Of a stretch of DNA of 64,000 bases, positions 56,791-64,000 are shown one piece after another. Position numbers and translations under genes: made by a program. Each line of letters begins with the position of its first letter. Within the stretch, counting starts at the first letter, position 1. The stretch is from Verticillium longisporum. Taxonomy: Eukaryota > Ascomycota > Sordariomycetes > Glomerellales > Plectosphaerellaceae. The notes beneath the pieces are model-generated. The model had not been told where the DNA came from, searched no databases, and was given only the letters and a program-made list of their open reading frames with translations. The stretch is from positions 496,001 through 560,000 of the forward strand of contig JAETXT010000016.1 in NCBI GenBank assembly GCA_019188255.1. The letters run 5' to 3'.

Positions 56791-57717
56791 ATGCTTTCCC
56801 TTCGAAACATTGCTGTGGTCACCGCCATGGTGCTGTCAGTGCCATCGACCGCCTCAGTCATGCGGCGCCAGAGCAACTCGAGTCGGATCCTCAGCGATAG
56901 TCAAGCGCTCGAACCCATCGTGGGCGGCCACGACTTCGCCTACTATTTTGAAGTGAAGTTCCAGCCATTGGTGGACATCGACACCGACAGCTGCTACAGC
57001 GTGCCCGCCATGACCATGGACGGAACCGCATCCGAGGGCCTTTCACCCTCCGACGATGTCGGTCCGTGCCGTCCCCGCTCCGCCCTTGACCGGTCCAACG
57101 TGTATGTCAGGGGCCGCTGCAACCGCGGATGGTGCGCATTCGTCTACGCCTATTACTTCCAGATGGACTGGGCCTGGTCGTGGCCCGTGAGCAGCTACAA
57201 CCACCGCCACGACTGGGAGCACGTCGTCGTCTGGGCCAAGGAGGGCAAAGTCCGCGGCGTTTCCGTCTCGCAACACGGCGGCTACGAGAACCGCGTCGCG
57301 GAAGACCAGAGGCTTCGCTTCGACTACACACCAAAGGAGTTTCCGTATCCTGCGTGGGATCCCATGCCGACGAGCGTAGCCATGCACCCCAAGGTCGTCT
57401 TTCACAAGGACGGTGCCCGCACGCACTGCTTCCGCTTCGCCAAGGACAGCGACGACTATGAGGGCCAGGAGAATGAGAGAGGCGTTTGGATTCGTGGCGG
57501 TCTCATCAGTATGCTGCTCATGCCGAGCGACTGGCAGGAGAAGTTCAGATCTCAGAATTGGGGGAGTGCTCACATGGCATGGGCTAATGAGGAGGACTTT
57601 ACCGGGCATCTCGTCAAGTCCATGCCGCAGGAAGCCAGAGACGACGGGTTTGACTGTGCCTACGACGAGAATCCAGCTCTCAAAGGCTTTCCTATGGACT
57701 GGAAGAAGTGGGACTAA
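56791..57717 (+). CDS. Secreted NPP1/NLP (necrosis-inducing-like) family protein
   Basis: 308 residues, single exon, intact. The first 21 or so residues are a signal peptide (MLSLRNIAVVTAMVLSVPSTA), so it is predicted to be secreted. The NPP1 domain follows (DFAYYFEVKFQPLVDIDTD, AFVYAYYFQMDWAWSWPV, then the core motif). The family's conserved GHRHDWE heptapeptide is present as NHRHDWE: Gly is replaced by Asn while the His, Asp and Glu of the metal-binding core are kept. Seven cysteines in the mature protein leave room for several disulfides. Family members include cytolytic toxins of plant pathogens and non-cytolytic forms; which type this is cannot be told from sequence alone. It converges on a disrupted MFS transporter gene. 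Confidence 0.93.
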   Translation: MLSLRNIAVVTAMVLSVPSTASVMRRQSNSSRILSDSQALEPIVGGHDFAYYFEVKFQPLVDIDTDSCYSVPAMTMDGTASEGLSPSDDVGPCRPRSALDRSNVYVRGRCNRGWCAFVYAYYFQMDWAWSWPVSSYNHRHDWEHVVVWAKEGKVRGVSVSQHGGYENRVAEDQRLRFDYTPKEFPYPAWDPMPTSVAMHPKVVFHKDGARTHCFRFAKDSDDYEGQENERGVWIRGGLISMLLMPSDWQEKFRSQNWGSAHMAWANEEDFTGHLVKSMPQEARDDGFDCAYDENPALKGFPMDWKKWD

Positions 57718-58047
57718 TGTCGGCAGACTGGACCGATGTAAGAGCCCAGGCAAAATGGAAGCCAGACCCAAGGGGTAGATGGCATGTTTCAAGATTGCGA
57801 TACTTTCGATATTTAAGTACCTATAGACTTCCCAACAACAGCATTTAGATAGTCACAGTGTGAATCATAGAGCAATGCGAAGTAACCATCACATATCTTT
57901 CCTCCCAGCTCTGTCAGACGCCTCCCTGTAGGGGCCGTCGAGGCACCATAACATTTCCAGATAGCGTGTCCCTGCGATGCCTCCTCATAGTGGCTCCTCT
58001 AGCCAATAACGGACGAAGCCGTGCTCGTGGCTTCAGTTGCGAATGAC
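57718..58047. other. Convergent 3' intergenic region
   Basis: 330 bp between the NPP1-family gene and the MFS gene stop. No feature seen beyond presumptive 3' UTRs. Confidence 0.6.
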
Positions 58048-59919
58048 CTACATCCACCTCTGGATCATGGGGGCTATCACAATTCTGAGCCGCTTTCCAT
58101 AGAGCCACAGAGGAATGGTCGTCAGGGAGAAGAGACCCATGAGCATGCCAAAGATGCCAAAAGGTTCAGCTGGGCCACTATGGTGCTCCCAGTCCGAGAC
58201 GAAGAAAGTCCAGGCAAAGGCGATACAAGAACGTATAATCGTAGCCACGGTGAAGCAGTCTGATGCGGCGACAGTGTACGCATCAATGAGCTGGGAACAC
58301 GGCATTAGCAATATTTCTGGTGATTTCGTAGCCAGATGTGAATCATGAGTGAGTCACTTACGTAGTTGAATCCGATGGAGGGCACCTGCATCAGTCCAAA
58401 AGACAGCATGGCGAAACCAACTTGCAGTCCAACCCAACGAGACCCGCCAGGGTACTGCGCGCAGAAGCCAAAGACGAAGAACCCGCAGGTCGAAAGAGCA
58501 AGTGGGAAACACAAAAGAGGAAGACGGTCCTCCGCCTCTGACATTCCGTGTCCACGGACCTTGGCCTTCTTCTTGAAGCGGGAGTCGGAGAGTACATAGG
58601 TGTAGATGTAACCGAGAACGACGCCGACAAGACCGCCAAGGTTGACCAGACCAGCATTGGCACCCCACGAGTACGGCGGCATGGCCATCTGATGCGCGCC
58701 TACCGTGGAGATGGTGACAATGCCACCGACTAGACCGGCGTAATGGAGCGTAACGACCCACGTGCCAGGCAGGCGGAGGGCTCGCCACGGTCGTGTGAAG
58801 TGGTCCACCAAGCTACCGGCCGGGCGACGGAAGCCCAACGACGCCACAAGCGAGACCGGCTGGACAAGTTCGTGACTCTCCTCATGTATGGCCTGGCCTT
58901 TCTGTTTCTCGTCGCTCAGCTCAGGGCTGTCGACTCGGCCCTGTCAAAGAGGGATTCGGGGACGAAGATCAAAGTCGTGAGAAAGCAGAAGCCCGCGAGG
59001 GCGACGCTGACCCAAAATGTCGAGTCCCAGCCATAGTGGAACGCGATGTAGCCACCACTCAAACCGCCAGCCGTTGCGCCGGCGGCGAGGAAAATGGTGT
59101 ACACGGCCTATTCAGTGGCTCCAGTCAGCCGCAACGTCTTTGGGGATGTGTATCAGAAGAACCGATGTCGTAAGCTTACCATTGCGCGGCCTCTTTCGTG
59201 GGCGAAGAACATGTCGCCCACCAAGGCAGGGGCGACTGTTTCAGATGCACCGCCACCAGCTCCTTGGAAGATACGAGCAGCGAGCAGCGAGTTGTACGAG
59301 GTTGCCGTGGCTCCCCAGACAGAGCAAACCGTCATCATGAGGGTTGCAATTATCAAAACAGGTCGACGTCCCGCCCAGTTAGAGAGCGGCACCCACCAGA
59401 TATTCGAGGCTCCGAGCATGAGAATGTTCACCTGTTACAAAAAACAATCATGAGCGTTAGAGTGAGCCACTTGTAGATTTGGGGGAGACGGCAAGATTCA
59501 GATGCTTTACTGCGATAAGCCGTGTCAGGCGGAACTGTGGCTGAGGGTCATTCGGGAACTGAGCAGGCCACATCTGCATTCTGCAGAGATGGGGCCATCA
59601 AAGAACTCAAATAGTTGGCAACAAAAGCATAGATGGAAGCGGTCAAGAGAGCCGCAACCCTGCGCCAAGTAGGAAGATTGAGGGGGTCACGAGGGTCGGC
59701 GGATGGCTTTTAGAACAGCACAATCGAGGCGTTGGGTGTCGCACCCTCCGTATCGCCGACATCTAGGGTTTCCCACATGTTAGGCGGCTCGTCATGATAG
59801 CGAGTCAAAATTTATCGATCGCTGTTTGAGAACCTACCAAAAATCTCGACGGTACCAGGAGGTGAGGCATCCTGAACCTGGGTTTTCGACAGCGCGAAGG
59901 CCTCGCGCCAAGACGCCAT
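58048..59919 (-). pseudogene. MFS transporter gene, disrupted as sequenced
   Basis: Major facilitator superfamily permease of the fungal 12-TM type with five exons: 59838-59919 (MASWREAFALSKTQVQDASP), 59511-59762, 59180-59431, 58362-59107 and 58048-58290. All four introns have good splice sites. Typical segments are DPRDPLNLPTWRRVAALLTA, NWAGRRPVLIIATLMM, AARIFQGAGGGASETVAPAL, FFAHERGRAM, FGWDST-like HYGWDSTFWVS and IDAYTVAASDCFTVATIIRS. Three lesions interrupt it: an in-frame TAA near 59717 (VLF*KPSADPRD), a +1 shift near 59565, and a one-base gap near 58940 (GAGTCGAC, where the family expects GAG GTC GAC). The two shifts could be assembly errors; the TAA is harder to explain that way. Substrate unknown. 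Confidence 0.7.
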
Positions 59920-61809
59920 GCTGAATATTTGACTGGTTGTTGAACTTGTGTGTCGATTCAGTAATTCGTAGAGATCTTAGAAGGCTCTCTGTAAGGTATA
60001 TCCCTCTCCTCAGGACGAATGCACAGGTTGTATATATGGATCATCATGGCTCAGCTTGAGCCCATAGACGAAGCTCAGACCTTTGCACCTCAACAACTGC
60101 GCGGCTCCACTACCCCGGATTTCTCCACTTACCGAGCATGAATTCCCCCACTGAGCCGAATCTTGATCGTTTCCCCGCGACAAGAGTCTGCGGGGAACAC
60201 AAAGATTGGAATCTCCTCCGCACGCGCTGAGTGCCGACATGCGCCACCTCCGCATCTTCATGTGAGATCGAAGACCCCTGATCCACATGATAGACGTGCA
60301 ATGAGATGTCCGGCACATGACTGGATGGACGACAGGATGAAAACTGGCAGGATGGTGTTGGCAATGCCTGGCGGGCCCTGGCGCCAGTTGGAAGCCTACA
60401 CCATGGTGCTACCTTGCCTGATCTAATTCGGACACACATCATGTTGGACAGAGAAGCTTGCATTTGAAGGCTAAACCTTTGATCAATACAGGGCAAGAGC
60501 AAGGTATCTCACACCGGAGTGGACACAGTCACCAGTGTGAGATTCCCAGGAATCTCGGGATCGTTTTCGCAAGTGAGATCAGCTTTAGAAGATTCTCACA
60601 ACATCACCAGAAATATCATTGCATCCCAGCGGAAAGAATATCGCTCAGACTTCTATCCAACCCCTTCCCCCAAGCCCGTCCTTGACTTCTAGTGCTTCGA
60701 AAGTACGTGTTCGCGTAACGAAGGGCGGACGTGCTCCCATCTCAGCCTCCCAGGTCATTCTCTGACCTTCTTGTTAGTTCAGAAGTGCACCTCATACCCG
60801 ATTAGCCAACCCAAGTTCTGAAACCTGCGTCAAAACTGTCTTCGAATCCTCGGGTCCTCATATATGAACCTCTTCGGGAAGTGGGGGGTAAGAATTACCG
60901 AGTCTGTTACCGCGCCAGGGGCCAAGCCAAAAATGCGCCCACAAGTGTAGTACTGTGGGGTATACCGATTCGCGGAGAACAGCCGTTTGGCCAGTAGGAG
61001 CAACCGCGTTGGTCGTTTGACCATCTTGGCACGACTATAGCCTGCAGGCCGTCAGTTGTGGATGTTGTGTTCGTCTAAGTCCCTCCACATGCTTGATTAA
61101 CTGGGGCAAAACAACCATAAATCCACGAGAAACGTGGCAAGTTTGTCTTGTGGGTACCCGGACCTTTTGGACGGGCATCGAGAATTATGCCTCCTCCGTC
61201 GCAGTTCATGTCCTGTCAGGGGACAAAACCTGGGAAGGACCATCTGTAGCAGCTGACGCAAGCGGAGCCGATTCCAGTATAGAAGAGTCTCTCAATCTCT
61301 CAGGAGCTTCGTCTGGTTCTAACTGGAGGACATTGTCGTGAAAATGCCGGCTATGCACCCCGTATAGAGAATCCTCGGCGCCCAGAAGCGTCAGTCAGTC
61401 AATCAGTTTGATCGTCAGGTTGACGGGATGAAGATCCGCGGCGATCGGAGGACTTTGTCGGCGCCGAACTTTTAATGGTTGCTATGTACCCTTGTGGTAT
61501 CGGCATCCGAGACGGAGTTGTTGAAGCGGCTGATACCCCGTGTCGTGATTTCCAGGAGCGTTACGTATTCCAGCAACCCCAACGAGCAGCGCTCTAGCTA
61601 CTGCGAAGGAGCGCGAGACTGCTTCTTTCTATGCACCATAGCTTGAATTTCCGCTGAATGCACACCAGCAGCGATGTATGTCAAAGGATCGCAAGGTGTG
61701 CAGATGAATACATCGACGATATTTCGAAGCAGTCAAGCATTCAGTTTTTTGCCAAGGGCGTCTTGTGTTCGAGAATATCTCAGGTCCAGCTACAAGAAGC
61801 GAACCAATT
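59920..61809. other. Intergenic region between the MFS genes
   Basis: 1.9 kb without a supported gene. Contains the 9-bp inverted repeat at 60506-60543. The left end should hold the promoter of the MFS gene at 58048-59919. Confidence 0.55.
60506..60543. repeat. Inverted repeat ATCTCACAC / GTGTGAGAT
   Basis: Two perfect 9-bp arms separated by 20 bp, about 590 bp upstream of the MFS start codon. It could be a dyad operator for a dimeric regulator; this is inference. Confidence 0.6.
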
Positions 61810-63409
61810 CTAATACCGGTAGCGAAAGCCCACAGTCTTCCAATCCGTCACATCTTCATAGTCTTCTGGCCGGAGCTCGACCTGGTCGACCATCTGGGCC
61901 ACATCGCGTGAACTTTCACCCGCACCAACGACCTTGCCACCAGCTACGACTCCTGATCCGCCAGCTGAGCTCTCAAAACCCTCCTCTCTCGCACGTTTCT
62001 TGTTCTGCCACTGCAAATACGTCCTCAGCGTGAGCGCCAGCACGACGACGAGTGAGTAGCAGATCATGATGGTCTGAAATGCGGTGTTGTACGTCGGGGC
62101 TTCGCTGGCACGTGCGGGCCGGCAATGTTGCCAGCGCAGTAGGCAACGAAGACGAGCGCCGAGACGGTCATCTTCTTGGTGACGCCGCGGTAGTTGCTCT
62201 GTACGAGAGACAGGGTGAGGGGCATAGCACCAGGCCCGGAAGCGAGGAGAAAGTAGGCGAAGAGATGGACGCCGCTAGGGCTGATATGTTCGCGGCGGTA
62301 GATCATGGCGGAGCCGATGATACAGGGAGAAACGACGCAAACGATGAGGAGGCAGTTCATCGTGCGGTAGCGGCCGGCAAGCCAACCGGTGCCGGCGATG
62401 ACCGACGCAGCTAGCAGAGAGTAGGGGATGTTGATGAGGGTCAACTGCAGACTTGTGAAGCCGAAGGAGCGGATGACAAGGTTGGCGAAGTTTTGAGTGC
62501 CACCGTTGGGAATCTGCGTAGTAACCTCGAGGGCGAAGATGAGCCACGTCTTGGGATCGATGAGGCATTCTTTGACCTGGTCGAGGCGCCAGTTCGTCTT
62601 CTCTGTGCTGCCTGTACCGGCACGACGACACGGTCTGCTGCGAACTGACGTTCCTCGGCGTTCAAGAAACGAGCGTTGGAGATGCGATCGGGAAGAAATG
62701 TGAAAATAGCAAACGACCAGACGAAAGTACCGAGACCGAGGATGATGTACATGGCACGCCAGGGACCGACAACATTGTCTGGGCTAATGTGACCGGCGCC
62801 AAAGGCAAGAAGACTACCAACAAGCCCACCGACGGAGTCGCCAGCAAACCAAATCCCTGTACGGAAGGGGATCTCGTCGCGAGTATACCAGGTTGATGTG
62901 AGGAACATAAAGGCTGGGGTCAAGGTCGCCTCAGCGATACCCAGCAAGAAGCGGACCACGAGGAGGCCGCCAAAATTGGTGCATGCTGCTGTCACCACCA
63001 CGACAGTGCCCCAGAAGAGGGCATTGATGGTCAGGTACTTGGCCACCGGCAGACGAGCAATGAGAAGCGAAGTTGGGTACGTCCAGGCAAAGTAGCCAAA
63101 GTAGAACATGCTCGAGACCCAGCTGTACTGCTGACCCCTCAGATTCTGTCATTTGTCAGTCGTGAAATGAGGATGATGAGCTGCACAGCTCAAGGAAGGA
63201 AGACGAACAGTGTCCTCTCTGAGACCAAAAACAGAAGCACTCGACAAGATGGTGCGATCCATGAAGTTGAACATGTAGGTGACGAACAGAACAGGAATGA
63301 TGAAGCGATCAATTTTGCGCACCACGAGCTTCGCCATGGTGGCATCGAAATGCTGACGCTGCTCTTCAGACTCCACTTCTGGCCTCGAATCGTCGTTGAT
63401 CGAATTCAT
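61810..63409 (-). CDS. MFS transporter, Dal5/allantoate-permease-like
   Basis: Anion:cation symporter-type permease, about 512 residues if frames are joined. Exon 1 is 63209-63409 (MNSINDDSRPEV, KIDRFIIPVLFVTYMFNFMD); after a 63-bp intron, exon 2 runs to 61810. Segments include FYFGYFAWTYPTSLLIARLP, LLVVRFLLGIAEATLTPAFM, STWYTRDEIPFRTGIWFAGD, WLAGRYRTMNCLLIV, MTVSALVFVAYCAGNIAGPH and the C-terminal tail VELRPEDYEDVTDWKTVGFR. Two one-base gaps break the frame: near 62620 (before STEKTNWRLDQVKECL) and near 62115 (before SEAPTYNTAFQTIMICYS). Restoring both gives exactly 513 codons. Family members import allantoate, nicotinate, pantothenate or similar anions; the substrate is not predictable. Confidence 0.82.
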
Positions 63410-64000
63410 GATCTCTCTCGTTATCAAAGTCGCGTTGGAGTGCTGGTGGTCGGAAGAAGCTGTTGCAAGGAGAACAACGCGGGGTCAGGCCCAATCTTTT
63501 AAGGTGCCAGAGACACCAGCTCTGATCTACAGATACAGGAGCCAGTAAGCCGGAGATCGGCGCGAGAGACGCAGCACCAGTACCCGTCGCTCTCCAAAAC
63601 TACCATGATAGTATCGCCAAGATGATATGCTGCATCGAGATATCTTTCCCTGACCCTATCGCAATCGCGGCTCCGGTTTTCTCGGGTTACAACCCCGGTC
63701 TCTTGTCTATTGTGGAGGAAGGATCTGGCGCCTGTGAGGTCGATTAGGGTGCGCTCCATCTCTTCAGCCATTGACAATGCCGATCATCTTCAATTACTCC
63801 GGGCGAGTGCTCTAGACTCCGCTATCGGCCGATAGGCATGGAGCATGACTTATCGCTTTCGCCTGTGGTTGCCCGCAAGTCGAGCGATATGTCATTCGTT
63901 ATCACCTGCGATTGTCTCTGGGCACAAGACGACGCTGCCATGCAGTGCGGTTGGAGCCGACGGGGTCGGGGCGGGCCCGACAAAGTTGTCGATCGTAGAT
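63410..64000. other. Upstream region of the Dal5-like transporter
   Basis: About 0.6 kb reaching the window end, carrying the palindrome listed next. No supported gene. Confidence 0.55.
63822..63835. promoter_or_regulatory. Perfect 14-bp palindrome CTATCGGCCGATAG
   Basis: A perfect palindrome with a central CGG-CCG pair and flanking GATA cores, 413 bp upstream of the transporter start. CGG/CCG half-sites are the usual targets of Zn2Cys6 dimers and GATA cores those of AreA/NIT-2, so it is a candidate operator for a nitrogen-regulated permease. Sequence seen; role inferred. Confidence 0.5.

Noticed and set aside
1..64000. Transposon, RIP-mutated DNA or CRISPR array
   Set aside because: No transposase or reverse-transcriptase motifs, no terminal repeats, no AT-rich TpA-dense blocks and no regularly spaced repeats were seen.
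1..64000. Secondary-metabolite gene cluster
   Set aside because: Despite three Zn2Cys6 regulators and two transporters, no polyketide synthase, NRPS, terpene cyclase or P450 is present, and the genes between them are housekeeping.

Overview
The window is nuclear DNA of a filamentous ascomycete. The signs are short introns of about 45-150 bp with GTRNGT donors, CTNAC branch points and YAG acceptors, Zn2Cys6/fungal_trans regulators, and a XlnR/Xyr1-type xylanase regulator whose protein most resembles those of Sordariomycetes, probably Hypocreales. The lineage call below class level is inference. Gene density is low, with about 21 protein genes in 64 kb. I see no tRNA, rRNA, transposon, CRISPR array or AT-rich RIP-like island.

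Layout. 1-7.2 kb is a gene-free, pyrimidine-rich leader region upstream of the xylanase regulator (7.2-10.2 kb, +). This regulator converges on a NirA/NIT-4-like nitrate regulator (11.2-14.0 kb, -). Next come an RNF115/126-type RING-H2 ubiquitin ligase (16.6-18.5 kb, -) and the divergent pair FIS1 (mitochondrial fission) and SPC24 (kinetochore) at 20.1-21.8 kb. A third Zn2Cys6 regulator (22.5-24.7 kb, -) and a TatD/Scn1-type metal-dependent hydrolase (25.9-27.2 kb, -) follow. A + strand run then holds a membrane protein of unknown function, a type I membrane protein with a PPxY tail, an FMN-binding pyridoxamine-phosphate-oxidase-like protein and, after a 6.3 kb gene-poor stretch, a conserved fungal protein and the scavenger decapping enzyme DcpS. 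DcpS overlaps tail to tail with a membrane-anchored GILT-like thiol reductase (43.8-44.9 kb, -).

The right third holds a divergent hexokinase, an F-box protein, a large TPR/ankyrin/TIR-like protein (49.0-51.8 kb, -), exonuclease V, a YwbE-domain protein with a terminal zinc finger, a secreted NPP1/NLP-family protein and two MFS transporters. The housekeeping genes are dispersed and do not form an operon or a biosynthetic cluster. The accessory-looking part is roughly 47.9-63.4 kb.

The most interesting gene is the TPR-ankyrin-TIR-like protein, which has the architecture of an innate-immunity or NAD-cleaving effector protein and keeps a Glu at the position where TIR NADases carry the catalytic residue. 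Its reading frame is broken by a single in-frame TAG that a 60-nt intron could remove. The second notable pattern is technical or evolutionary: about eight of the 21 genes carry single-base shifts, mostly one missing base, while their neighbours are intact. I read this mainly as uncorrected indels in the assembly, which affects how every gene here should be modelled.
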